A stretch of DNA of 64,000 nucleotides from Streptomyces endophytica (lineage in GTDB: Bacteria > Actinomycetota > Actinomycetes > Streptomycetales > Streptomycetaceae): NCBI RefSeq assembly GCF_026153355.1, contig NZ_CP110636.1:4526001-4590000 (forward strand), given 5' to 3'. The position numbers and the translations under genes are program-made. The notes beneath the pieces were generated by a model that worked only from the letters and a program-made list of their open reading frames with translations, did no database searches and had not been told where the DNA came from. Positions 54,962-64,000 of this stretch are shown here, in pieces (position 1 is the stretch's first letter; every line of letters begins with the position of its first letter).

Positions 54962-56113
54962 ATGTCCGCACCCAATAAGTCGTACGACCCTGTCGAGGTC
55001 GAAGCCCTGAAACCGGAAGAGATCGCCGCCCGGCTGGACGAGGCGCTGGCCGCCATCGCCGCCGCGGCCGATCTGGAGGAGCTGCGCGAGGTGAAGGTCG
55101 CGCACGCCGGCGACCGCTCGCCGCTCGCCCTCGCCAACCGGGAGATCGGCGCCCTGCCGCCGCACGCCAAGGCGGACGCCGGCAAGCGCGTCGGCCAGGC
55201 CCGCGGTCGCCTCAACCAGGCGCTCAAGGCCCGCCAGGAAGAGCTGGAGGCGGAGCGCGACGCGCGGGTGCTGGTCGAGGAGGCGGTGGACGTCACGCTG
55301 CCCTACGACCGCGTCCCGGCCGGCGCCCGGCACCCGCTCACCACGTTCATGGAGCGGGTCGCCGACGTCTTCGTCGCGATGGGCTACGAGATCGCCGAGG
55401 GCCCCGAGGTCGAGGCGGAGTGGTTCAACTTCGACGCCCTGAACTTCGTGCCGGACCACCCGGCGCGCCAGATGCAGGACACCTTCTTCGTCAAGGCTGG
55501 GGGCACCTCCCGGACGGAGTCTGGGGGAGGCGCCCAGGACGATGAGTCCGGCGTCGTCTTGCGCACCCACACCTCGCCGGTCCAGGCCCGCACCCTGGTC
55601 GACCGCGAGCCGCCGGTCTACGTCGTCTGCCCGGGGCGGGTCTACCGCACCGACGAGCTCGACGCCACGCACTCCCCGGTCTTCCACCAGATCGAGCTGC
55701 TCGCCGTCGACGAGGGCCTGACCATGGCCGACCTCAAGGGCACCCTCGACCACATGGTCCGGGCGCTGTTCGGCCCCGACATGAAGACCCGGCTGCGGCC
55801 GAACTACTTCCCGTTCACCGAGCCGTCCGCCGAGATGGACATGGTCTGCTACGTCTGCCGTGGCGAGTCCGTGGGCAACCCCGACCGTCCGTGCCGCACG
55901 TGCTCCAGCGAGGGCTGGATCGAGCTGGGCGGCTGCGGGATGGTCAACCCCAAGGTGCTCATCGCCTGCGGCGTCGACCCGGAGAAGTACAGCGGCTTCG
56001 CCTTCGGGTTCGGAATCGACCGGATGCTGATGTTCCGGCACAACGTGGAAGACATGCGCGACATGTTCGAGGGCGACGTCCGGTTCACCCGGCCGTTCGG
56101 GATGGAGATCTGA
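54962..56113 (+). CDS. pheS: Phenylalanyl-tRNA synthetase α subunit with an inserted repeat
   Basis: 383 residues from MSAPNKSYDPVEV, GGAAGAG upstream. Class II motifs are intact: motif 2 FHQIELLAVDEGLTMADLKG, motif 3 GFGIDRMLMF, and PNYFPFTEPSAE for Phe binding. Between FFVK and DDESGVVLRTHTSP there are about 13 Gly/Ser-rich residues (GGTSRTESGGGAQ). They are encoded by an interspersed repeat. S. coelicolor, from memory, has a shorter segment at this place. pheT overlaps the stop. Confidence 0.96.
   Translation: MSAPNKSYDPVEVEALKPEEIAARLDEALAAIAAAADLEELREVKVAHAGDRSPLALANREIGALPPHAKADAGKRVGQARGRLNQALKARQEELEAERDARVLVEEAVDVTLPYDRVPAGARHPLTTFMERVADVFVAMGYEIAEGPEVEAEWFNFDALNFVPDHPARQMQDTFFVKAGGTSRTESGGGAQDDESGVVLRTHTSPVQARTLVDREPPVYVVCPGRVYRTDELDATHSPVFHQIELLAVDEGLTMADLKGTLDHMVRALFGPDMKTRLRPNYFPFTEPSAEMDMVCYVCRGESVGNPDRPCRTCSSEGWIELGGCGMVNPKVLIACGVDPEKYSGFAFGFGIDRMLMFRHNVEDMRDMFEGDVRFTRPFGMEI
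55496..55535. repeat. Interspersed repeat element inside pheS
   Basis: CTGGGGGCACCTCCC … CGGAGTCTGGGGGAGGCGCC, related to the intergenic copy at 45380. It is read in frame as Gly/Ser-rich residues. Confidence 0.65.
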
Positions 56114-58638
56114 TGCGGGTCCCGCTTTCTTGGCTGCGGGAGTACGTCGACCTGCCGGCGACGGAGACCGGCCGGGACGTACAGGAAAAGCTCATCGCGG
56201 TCGGCCTGGAGGTCGAGACCGTCGAGCGCCTCGGCGCGGACCTCAAGGGCCCGCTCGTCGTCGGCCAGGTGCTGACCATCGAGGAGCTGGAGGGCTTCAA
56301 GAAGCCGATCCGCTTCTGCACGGTGGACGTCGGCCGGGCCAACGGGACCGGCGAGCCCCAGGAAATCGTCTGCGGCGCCCGTAACTTCGCCGTCGGCGAC
56401 AAGGTCGTGGTCGTCCTCCCCGGTGCCGAGCTGCCCGGCGGCTTCAAGATCGCCGCACGCAAGACGTACGGCAAGAAGTCGCACGGCATGATCTGCTCCG
56501 GCGACGAGCTGGGCATGGGCGACGACGGCTCGCACGGCATCATCGTGCTGCCGCCGGAGACCGAGGTCGGCACCGACGCCATCGAGCTGCTGGAGCTCGT
56601 CGACGAGGTGCTGGACATCGCCGTCACCCCGGACCGCGGCTACTGCCTGTCGATGCGCGGCGTGGCCCGCGAGACCGCCACCGCCTACGGGTTGCCGCTG
56701 CGCGACCCGGCGCTGCTGGACGTCCCGCCGCCGAACGCCGCCGGCTACCCGGTCCAGGTCGCCGACCCGATCGGCTGCGACCGCTTCACCGCGCGGACGG
56801 TCACCGGCCTGGAGCCCGGCGCCCGCACCCCGCTGTGGATGCAGCGCCGGCTGCAGAAGGCCGGCATGCGCCCGATCTCGCTCGCCGTCGACATCACCAA
56901 CTACGTGATGCTGGAGCTCGGCCAGCCGCTGCACGCCTACGACCGCACCACGGTCGAGGGCCCGATCGGCGTCCGCCGCGCCACCCCCGGCGAGAAGCTG
57001 ACCACCCTGGACGGCACCAAGCGCGCGCTGGACGCCGGGGACCTGGTCATCACCGACAACCGCGGCCCCATCGGGCTCGCCGGTGTCATGGGCGGCGCCA
57101 ACACCGAGATCGCCGCGCCGGTCATCGACCCGGAGACCGGTCAGCTGCGCGGCACCACCGACGTCGTGATCGAGGCCGCGCACTTCGACGCGATCGCCAT
57201 CGCCCGTACGGCGCGCCGGCACAAGCTGTCCTCCGAGGCGGCCAAGCGCTTCGAGCGCGGGGTGGACCCGGAGGCGGCGTCGGCGGCGGCCCAGCGCACC
57301 GTCGACCTGCTGGTGCTGCTCGCCGGCGGCACCGCCGGGGAAGGCGTCACCGAGGTCGTCTCGCCCCGCGGACCGCGCACGATCACCATCCCGGCCGACC
57401 ACCCGGACAAGGTCGCCGGCGTCACCTACGGCCGGGAGACCGTCGTCCGCCGCCTCCAGCAGGTCGGCTGCGACGTCTATGGCCAGGACGAGCTGGTCGT
57501 CAGCGTGCCGTCGTGGCGGCCGGACCTCTCCGAGCCCAACGACCTGGCCGAAGAGGTCATCCGGCTGGAGGGCTACGAGAACCTGCCCTCCACCCTGCCG
57601 AAGCCGCCGGCCGGCCGCGGTCTGACGGAGCGTCAGCGGCTGCACCGCAGGGTCGGCCGGGTACTGGCCGGTGCGGGCTACGTCGAGGCGCTGAACTACC
57701 CGTTCACCGGCTCGCACGTCCTCGACCAGCTCGGCATCGAGCCGGACGACCCGCGCCGCTCGGCGGTCACCCTCGTCAACCCGCTCTCCGACGAGGAGCC
57801 CGACCTCCGCACGACGCTGATCCCCGGTCTGCTGGGCGCGCTGCGCCGCAACTACGGCCGGGGCACGCACGACCTCGCGCTCTTCGAGACCGGTCCGGTC
57901 TTCCGGGCGAGCGGTGACGAGAAGCCGGCCAGCCGGCTGGTCGTCGACCGCCGGCCGACCGACGACGAGATCGCCTCGCTGGACGCCTCGCTGCCGCAGC
58001 AGCCGCGGCGTGCCGCGGTGGTCCTCGCCGGCCACCGCGAGCAGCCCGGCTGGTGGGGCGCCGGCCGCCCGTCCAACTGGGCGGACGCCATCGAGGCCGG
58101 CCGTACGGTCGCCCGTGAGGCGGGCGTCGAGCTGATCGTCCGTCAGGACCAGCACGCGCCGTTCCACCCGGGCCGCTGCGCGGCGCTGCTCGCCGTCGTC
58201 GACGGCGAGGAGGTCCTCGTCGGCAACGCCGGTGAGCTGCACCCGCGGGTCATCAAGGCGCTGTCCCTGCCGGAGCGCACCTGCGCGATGGAGATCGACC
58301 TGGACCGTCTGGAGCGGGCCGGCACCGGCCCGCTGAAGGCGCCCACGATCTCCTCGTTCCCGGTCGCCACCCAGGACGTGGCGCTCGTCGTCGACGACGC
58401 CGTCCCGGCGGCGGACGTCGAGGCCGCGCTGCGCGACGGCGCCGGTGAACTCCTGGAGTCGCTGCGGCTGTTCGACATCTTCACCGGTGAGCAGCTCGGG
58501 GCCGGCAAGAAGTCGCTGGCGTACGCGCTGCGCTTCCGCGCCGCGGACCGCACGCTGACCGCGGAGGAGGCGTCGGCAGCCCGGGACGCGGCGGTGGCGT
58601 CGGCCGTGGAGCGGACCGGGGCGGCGCTGCGCGGCTGA
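56113..58638 (+). CDS. pheT: Phenylalanyl-tRNA synthetase β subunit
   Basis: 841 residues. MRVPLSWLREYVDLP start; tRNA-binding EMAP/OB domain (about 40–155), B3/B4 editing domain, B5 (VRRLQQVGCDVYG), and C-terminal FDX-ACB anticodon-binding domain (SSFPVATQDVALVVD, FDIFTGEQLGAGKKSLAYAL). Start overlaps the pheS stop by one base (TGATG). Confidence 0.97.
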   Translation: MRVPLSWLREYVDLPATETGRDVQEKLIAVGLEVETVERLGADLKGPLVVGQVLTIEELEGFKKPIRFCTVDVGRANGTGEPQEIVCGARNFAVGDKVVVVLPGAELPGGFKIAARKTYGKKSHGMICSGDELGMGDDGSHGIIVLPPETEVGTDAIELLELVDEVLDIAVTPDRGYCLSMRGVARETATAYGLPLRDPALLDVPPPNAAGYPVQVADPIGCDRFTARTVTGLEPGARTPLWMQRRLQKAGMRPISLAVDITNYVMLELGQPLHAYDRTTVEGPIGVRRATPGEKLTTLDGTKRALDAGDLVITDNRGPIGLAGVMGGANTEIAAPVIDPETGQLRGTTDVVIEAAHFDAIAIARTARRHKLSSEAAKRFERGVDPEAASAAAQRTVDLLVLLAGGTAGEGVTEVVSPRGPRTITIPADHPDKVAGVTYGRETVVRRLQQVGCDVYGQDELVVSVPSWRPDLSEPNDLAEEVIRLEGYENLPSTLPKPPAGRGLTERQRLHRRVGRVLAGAGYVEALNYPFTGSHVLDQLGIEPDDPRRSAVTLVNPLSDEEPDLRTTLIPGLLGALRRNYGRGTHDLALFETGPVFRASGDEKPASRLVVDRRPTDDEIASLDASLPQQPRRAAVVLAGHREQPGWWGAGRPSNWADAIEAGRTVAREAGVELIVRQDQHAPFHPGRCAALLAVVDGEEVLVGNAGELHPRVIKALSLPERTCAMEIDLDRLERAGTGPLKAPTISSFPVATQDVALVVDDAVPAADVEAALRDGAGELLESLRLFDIFTGEQLGAGKKSLAYALRFRAADRTLTAEEASAARDAAVASAVERTGAALRG

Positions 58639-58657
58639 CCCGCGTACGAGCCCGGTG

Positions 58658-58691
58658 GAGGGCGTGGACGGCACCGGCCGTCCACGCCCTC
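58658..58691 (+). terminator. Terminator after pheT
   Basis: 14-bp perfect stem (58658–58671/58678–58691) with a 6-nt loop followed by TTC. Confidence 0.85.
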
Positions 58692-58839
58692 TTCGCGTGC
58701 CGCGTCGCTTTGTCGACGATCCGATCCATACACCATCACCCAATCGGGTGGTGATGTACGTTTCGTCGCGGAACGGATACGGAACGTCGCGAGAATCGAT
58801 CCGGTCGAACCAGAACCACCGGCTGGGGGGACCATCGGC

Positions 58840-60099
58840 ATGATCCGAGCCTGGGCGAGGGCAGGCGCACGCGACGGGGCGAGCCGTGCCCGGCGCGGCT
58901 TCGTCCTCGTGCTGCCCGGACTCTGGGTGCTGGGCGTGGTCACCTGGGAGCTCTGCGAGCCGAGCGGCGGCCGGCTGCTGCAACTCCTCGCCGCGGCGCC
59001 GGCCATCGCCTGTGCGGGCACCGGCCGCCGGCAGTGCGTCCTGCTCGGCGGGGTGTGCGCGCTGGCCGCCCTGGTCCCGTTCGGCGCGAACGACGCCGGC
59101 CCCGGCCCGGGCACCCGCGTGATGACCTGCGCGGCGGTCCTCGCCGTGGTCGGCGCCAGCTATCTGACGGCCGGCCGCAGGAAGCGGCTGCTGCGCGAGC
59201 TGGAGCGCACCCGCGAGGTCGCCACGGCCGCCCAGCGGGTCCTGCTGCGGCCGCTGCCGCCGCGGATCGGCGGGCTGGTCCTGGCGGCCGACCACCTTTC
59301 CGCGAGCGAGGGCGCCGTGGTCGGCGGGGACCTCTACGAGGTCGTCGGGACCCGGTACGGCGTCCGGGCGGTGATCGGCGACGTCCGCGGGCACGGCCTC
59401 GAAGCCATAGGCACGGTCGGGGCGATGCTCGGCAGCTTCCGCGAGGCCGCGCACGACGAGCCCGAACTCGCCGGTGTGCTGGGGCGGTTGGAGCGGGCGC
59501 ACCAGCGGCATCTGGGGGAGCGGGCGCGCCGGGCGGACCCGGCGGACGGCGGCGGTGCCGCGGGCCCGGCCGGGGAGGAGTTCGTGACGCTGCTGCTGGT
59601 GCAGATCGCCCCGGACGGCGCGGTGACGGCGCTCAACTGCGGGCATCCCTGGCCGTACCGCATCGTGTGGCGGGCGGTGGACCCGGTGACGCCGCTCGCC
59701 CCGGGCGAGCCGATGCCGCCGCTCGGGCTGTTTCCTCTCCCTGCGGACGAGGCACCGGTGTGCTGCGGGCGGCTGCGGCCCGGGGAGGGCCTGTTCCTGC
59801 ACACCGACGGTGCGGTGGAGGCCCGGGACCGGTCCGGGGAGTTCTTCCCGCTGACGCAGCGGCTGCACCGCAGCGTGGTGACGGCCGGCGGGGCGCCCGG
59901 GCCCTCACCGGCCGGGGTGGTGGACGACGTACGGGAGGCGCTGCTGCGGCATGCGGGCGGTCGGCTGCCGGACGACGTCGCGTTCGTGCTGCTCTGCGCG
60001 GACGGCACGGACCACGATCCGGCCCTACCGATCCCCGCCGCGGGAGTGCACGCCCCGTGGGGAGCGGGGTTCACCACCCTCAACGGGCGCAGGGGATGA
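58840..60099 (+). CDS. PP2C/SpoIIE-family membrane phosphatase
   Basis: 419 residues. Three hydrophobic segments (about 20–38, 44–60, 65–110), then a PPM phosphatase domain with metal-binding GGDLYEV, GDVRGHGLEA, NCGHPWPY and DDVAFVLLCA. Likely dephosphorylates an anti-anti-sigma factor. ATG 58840 after GGGGGG. Single gene. Confidence 0.88.
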   Translation: MIRAWARAGARDGASRARRGFVLVLPGLWVLGVVTWELCEPSGGRLLQLLAAAPAIACAGTGRRQCVLLGGVCALAALVPFGANDAGPGPGTRVMTCAAVLAVVGASYLTAGRRKRLLRELERTREVATAAQRVLLRPLPPRIGGLVLAADHLSASEGAVVGGDLYEVVGTRYGVRAVIGDVRGHGLEAIGTVGAMLGSFREAAHDEPELAGVLGRLERAHQRHLGERARRADPADGGGAAGPAGEEFVTLLLVQIAPDGAVTALNCGHPWPYRIVWRAVDPVTPLAPGEPMPPLGLFPLPADEAPVCCGRLRPGEGLFLHTDGAVEARDRSGEFFPLTQRLHRSVVTAGGAPGPSPAGVVDDVREALLRHAGGRLPDDVAFVLLCADGTDHDPALPIPAAGVHAPWGAGFTTLNGRRG

Positions 60100-60149
60100 G
60101 GAAGATGGCGACGCCGACGCCCGGGTGCCTGCCGCCCGGTGCACGGCGA

Positions 60150-60178
60150 AGGGCCGGCGGACGGTGTCCGCCGGCCCT
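60150..60178. terminator. Terminator between convergent genes
   Basis: 13-bp perfect stem with GGT loop, between the PP2C gene and the dehydrogenase. Confidence 0.85.
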
Positions 60179-60198
60179 GGGATCTGCGGGGTCCGGAC

Positions 60199-61056
60199 TC
60201 AGTACGGGTAGAAGCCCGAACCGGACTTCCGGCCCAGCCGCCCCGCGTCCACCATCCGCTGGAGCAGCGGGGGAGCCGCGTACAGCGGCTCCTTGTACTC
60301 CTCGTACATGGACGCGGCGACCGAGGCGACGGTGTCCAGGCCGATCAGGTCGGACAGCTTGAGCGGGCCCATCGGGTGGGCGCAGCCCAGCTCCATGCCG
60401 TTGTCGATGTCCTCGCGGCTGGCGATGCCCGACTCGAACATCCGGATCGCGGAGAGCAGGTACGGGATGAGCAGCGCGTTGACCACGAAGCCGGAGCGGT
60501 CCTGGGCGCGGATGGCGTGCTTGCCCAGCACGTTCTGGACCAGCGCCTCGGAGCGCTTGATGGTCTCCTCGCCGGTGGTCAGCGCCGGGATGAGCTCCAC
60601 CAGCTTCTGTACCGGCGCCGGGTTGAAGAAGTGGATGCCGATGACCTGGTCCGGGCGGGAGGTGGCCACCGCCAGCTTCACCAGCGGGATCGAGGAGGTG
60701 TTGGACGCCAGGATCGCGTCCGGGCGGCTGACGACCTGGTCGAGAACCTGGAAGATCTCGGTCTTGACCTGCTCGTTCTCCACCACGGCCTCGATGACGA
60801 GGTCGCGGTCGGCGAACTCCCCGAGGTCGGTGGTGAAGCTGAGCCGGTCGAGCGTCGCGTCGCGTTCCTCGGTGGTCATCTTGCCGCGTTCGGCGGCCTT
60901 GCCGAGGGAGTTGGTCAGGCGGGTACGCCCCAGCTCCAGGGCCTCGCCGGTGGTCTCGGCGACCATGACGTCCAGCCCGGCGCGGGCGCACACCTCGGCG
61001 ATGCCTGCGCCCATCTGGCCGCAACCGACCACTCCGACGCGTTCGATGTCCGTCAC
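60199..61056 (-). CDS. 3-hydroxybutyryl-CoA dehydrogenase
   Basis: 285 residues, family size. NAD-binding GCGQMGAGIAEVCARAG (about 11–27), the catalytic-domain signature GIHFFNPAPVQKLVELI and NTSSIP. C-terminal helical domain ends GRKSGSGFYPY. Start codon GTG or ATG at 61056 (MTDIERVGVVG). Role in fatty acid or butyrate/PHB metabolism. Confidence 0.94.
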   Translation of the reverse strand: MTDIERVGVVGCGQMGAGIAEVCARAGLDVMVAETTGEALELGRTRLTNSLGKAAERGKMTTEERDATLDRLSFTTDLGEFADRDLVIEAVVENEQVKTEIFQVLDQVVSRPDAILASNTSSIPLVKLAVATSRPDQVIGIHFFNPAPVQKLVELIPALTTGEETIKRSEALVQNVLGKHAIRAQDRSGFVVNALLIPYLLSAIRMFESGIASREDIDNGMELGCAHPMGPLKLSDLIGLDTVASVAASMYEEYKEPLYAAPPLLQRMVDAGRLGRKSGSGFYPY

Positions 61057-61215
61057 CTCGTGCCTTTCGCTGATCTTCGGGAGCGGCGGTACGCCGTAAG
61101 GGTCCGGCGGCCGCCTCGGCCCCGACGTTACTCCGCGCGGTGCTGGGTCATGGCTTCCGGGGCGGGCATTCTGAGCCCGCAGGACGGGACGAACCGGACA
61201 AGCTGGGGACTTTTG

Positions 61216-62445
61216 ATGAGACGGATCACACGCAGGGTGTTCGGCAGGGCGGCGATCGGCATGGCGGGCTCACTGCTCGGGGCGGCGGCGGCCGGACCGG
61301 CGGGGGGAGCGGCACGGCGCGAGATGCGCGGGGTGTGGCTGGCCACCGTCGGCAACCTCGACTGGCCCTCGCGCACGAAGCTGTCCGCCGCCGCGCAGCA
61401 GCGCGAACTGCGCGCCCACTTCGACGCGGCGGTCGCGCACAAGCTCAACACGGTGTTCTTCCAGGTGCGGGCCGCCGCGGACGCGCTCTGGCCGTCCCCC
61501 TACGAGCCCTGGGCCGAGTCGCTGACCGGGCGGCAGGGCGGCGATCCGGGCTGGGACCCGCTGGACTTCGCGGTCCGCGAGGCGCACCGGCGCGGCCTGG
61601 AACTGCACGCCTGGTGCAACCCGTACCGGGTCGCCAACCACGCCGACCCGGGCCGGCTGACCGCCGACCACCCGGCCCGCCGGCACCCCGAGTGGATCGT
61701 GCCCTACGGCGGCAAGCTGTACTACAACCCCGGTCTGCCCGAGGTCCGCTCGTTCGTCCAGGACGCGATGCTCGACGCGGTGGAGCACTACTCCGTCGAC
61801 GGGGTGCACTTCGACGACTACTTCTATCCGTATCCGGTCGCCGGCAAGAGCTTCGACGACGACGAGGCCTACGACACCTACGGCGAGGACTTCGACAACC
61901 GGGCCGACTGGCGGCGGGACAACATCGACCGGCTGGTGTACGAGATGGCGCAGCGGCTCGGCGAGGGCGGCCAACAGGAGGGCCGCAAGGTGCGGTTCGG
62001 CGTCAGCCCGTTCGCGGTCTGGCGCAACCAGGCCACGGACAAGAACGGCTCCCGGACCCAGGCCGGGATCGAGACCTACGACGACCTCTACGCCGACACC
62101 CGCCGGTGGGTGCGCGAGGGCTGGCTCGACTACATCGTGCCGCAGGTCTACTGGCCGATCGGCAACAAGGCCGCCGACTACGCCGAACTGGTGCCGTGGT
62201 GGTCGCGGACCGTCGACGGCACCGGCATCGACCTCTACATCGGCGAGGCGCTCTACAAGGCGGGCGACAGCCAGCCGGCGGGCTGGAAGAACCCGGCCGA
62301 GCTGTCCCGTCACCTCACCTTCGCCCGCCGCTACCCCCAGGTCGGCGGGCACGTCTACTTCTCGGCGAAGGAGGTGGCCAAGGACCGGGTGGGCGCACTG
62401 GCCCGGGTCGTGCGTGACCACTACGGCAGCGCGGCACGGTCCTAG
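61216..62445 (+). CDS. Tat-exported GHL10/DUF187-type glycoside hydrolase
   Basis: 409 residues. Signal MRRITRRVFGRAAIGMAGS carries a twin-arginine motif (TRRVFG) and an A-rich h-region. Then a (βα)8 barrel: REMRGVWLATVGNLDWP, FFQVRAAADALWPS, SVDGVHFDDYFYPYP (likely catalytic acids) and PQVYWPIG. GHL10 family; probable secreted polysaccharide-cleaving enzyme. ATG 61216. Confidence 0.9.
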   Translation: MRRITRRVFGRAAIGMAGSLLGAAAAGPAGGAARREMRGVWLATVGNLDWPSRTKLSAAAQQRELRAHFDAAVAHKLNTVFFQVRAAADALWPSPYEPWAESLTGRQGGDPGWDPLDFAVREAHRRGLELHAWCNPYRVANHADPGRLTADHPARRHPEWIVPYGGKLYYNPGLPEVRSFVQDAMLDAVEHYSVDGVHFDDYFYPYPVAGKSFDDDEAYDTYGEDFDNRADWRRDNIDRLVYEMAQRLGEGGQQEGRKVRFGVSPFAVWRNQATDKNGSRTQAGIETYDDLYADTRRWVREGWLDYIVPQVYWPIGNKAADYAELVPWWSRTVDGTGIDLYIGEALYKAGDSQPAGWKNPAELSRHLTFARRYPQVGGHVYFSAKEVAKDRVGALARVVRDHYGSAARS

Positions 62446-62535
62446 GGGCGGTGCCCCGGGCCGGTCCGTGCGGCGCGGGTCGGGGGCGGGGCCGTGGGGC
62501 CCCGGTGGGTCCTCGGCCGGTCGGTCGAGGGGGTG

Positions 62536-62745
62536 TCAGCGGCCGGTTTCGACGTCGGAGGTCTTGGCGTGCCGGACGACCGAGTCGGGCCCGGGCGACA
62601 CGATCGCCTCGTGTCCGTCCTCCGCGCGGACGCGGTAGGGCGGATCGCCGTTCGTGCCCAGTACCTCGACGATTTCCACGACCCGGTCGTGGTGCCCGAC
62701 GGTCCTGCCGTGCACCACCAGCCGGTCGCCCTTGGTCGCGTGCAT
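62536..62745 (-). CDS. DUF1918 protein
   Basis: 69 residues from ATG 62745 with GGAGG 5–6 nt upstream. MHATKGDRLVVHGRTVGHHD starts a small SH3-like β-barrel typical of DUF1918. Function unknown. Confidence 0.9.
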   Translation of the reverse strand: MHATKGDRLVVHGRTVGHHDRVVEIVEVLGTNGDPPYRVRAEDGHEAIVSPGPDSVVRHAKTSDVETGR

Positions 62746-62974
62746 CAGGGTCCTCCCCGCTTCGGGCGGCCATGCGACCCGAACGGCCGACGAGGGACGG
62801 CCGAGCGGTTGAACGGCCAACGGTTTCAGGGGTTGCGGGCCTGGCGAGGCCCGGACGGCGCGCTATCTGCCATCGCGGCAAGTTTACGTCCGCGGGGGCG
62901 CGGCGCACCCGGGGAGCGGGCCGCCGGTTCCCACGGAACCGGCGGCCGGGCCGGGGGTGCCGCGCCGGGGCCGG

Positions 62975-63959
<985 letters not shown>

Positions 63960-63961
<2 letters not shown>

Positions 63962-64000
63962 GCAAGAGCGTAGCAGTGTGGCTGAGCTGGCCGCGAGCCT
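63960..64000 (+). CDS. MocR/GntR-type PLP regulator (3' partial)
   Basis: The first 13 codons MQERSSVAELAAS run off the window. This start is typical of GntR/MocR aminotransferase-like regulators divergent from EamA exporters. Only the N-terminus is visible, so the call rests on context. Confidence 0.55.

Noticed and set aside
55849..59868. Very long open frame on the minus strand over pheST
   Set aside because: It is opposite well-supported pheS, pheT and phosphatase genes and reflects GC-biased codon use; no domain is recognisable.

Overview
The window is chromosomal core DNA of a Streptomyces or very close actinomycete. It has very high GC with third-position GC bias, GTG/TTG starts, few U-tract terminators, and a Pup-proteasome locus. 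From memory, the gene order pup–prcBA–pafA–pafBC–tatAC–helY … glnA4-like … infC–rpmI–rplT–pheST matches the S. coelicolor SCO1646-to-SCO1590 segment. I see no tRNA, rRNA, insertion sequence, prophage or CRISPR array.

Layout. (1) 1–13.6 kb, protein turnover: ARC/Mpa ATPase (5' end outside the window), dop, pup, a decayed endonuclease VII-like gene, prcB, prcA; then a divergent LacI-regulator/MFS pair, pafA, two FKBP isomerases and the WYL regulators pafB-pafC. (2) 13.6–18.8 kb: two small proteins, tatA, tatC and the Ski2-like helicase helY. helY is preceded by a promoter resembling the PafBC-dependent DNA-damage promoter. (3) 18.8–24.8 kb: an SsuD-like monooxygenase behind a Cys-Cys leader peptide, a deleted ADP-ribosylglycohydrolase, a membrane protein/MerR pair, a siderophore-interacting protein with an iron box, and a 5'-3' exonuclease. 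(4) 24.9–28.8 kb: a glycine-betaine type ABC transporter whose permease is fused to two tandem binding domains. (5) 28.9–35.8 kb: small metabolic and transport genes, including a TDT transporter/LysR pair and an XRE-cupin regulator facing an arylsulfotransferase-like/NCS2-permease operon. (6) 35.8–42.6 kb: a γ-glutamylation catabolic cluster for ethanolamine or polyamines (amidotransferase-type hydrolase, permease, GntR regulator, glutamine-synthetase-like ligase, aldehyde dehydrogenase, SDR). (7) 42.7–50.6 kb: a secreted HAD phosphatase, a PLP aldolase/deaminase, an orphan mycosin with a Pro-rich membrane partner, a 58-bp tandem repeat array, an SseB-like protein, an aquaporin and a DUF1844 protein. 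(8) 50.7–58.6 kb: infC–rpmI–rplT, an rRNA methyltransferase, a PAS histidine kinase and pheST. (9) 58.8–64 kb: a PP2C phosphatase, a hydroxyacyl-CoA dehydrogenase, a Tat-exported glycoside hydrolase-like protein, a DUF1918 protein, an EamA exporter and the start of a divergent MocR-type regulator.

Six otherwise well-preserved genes carry frameshifts, and each has a total length of 3n+2. That pattern fits single-base deletions in the assembly better than real decay. The most interesting items are the PafBC-type promoter at helY, the cysteine leader peptide, the repeat element inserted in frame inside pheS, the 58-bp tandem array, and the ATC start plus attenuator at infC.
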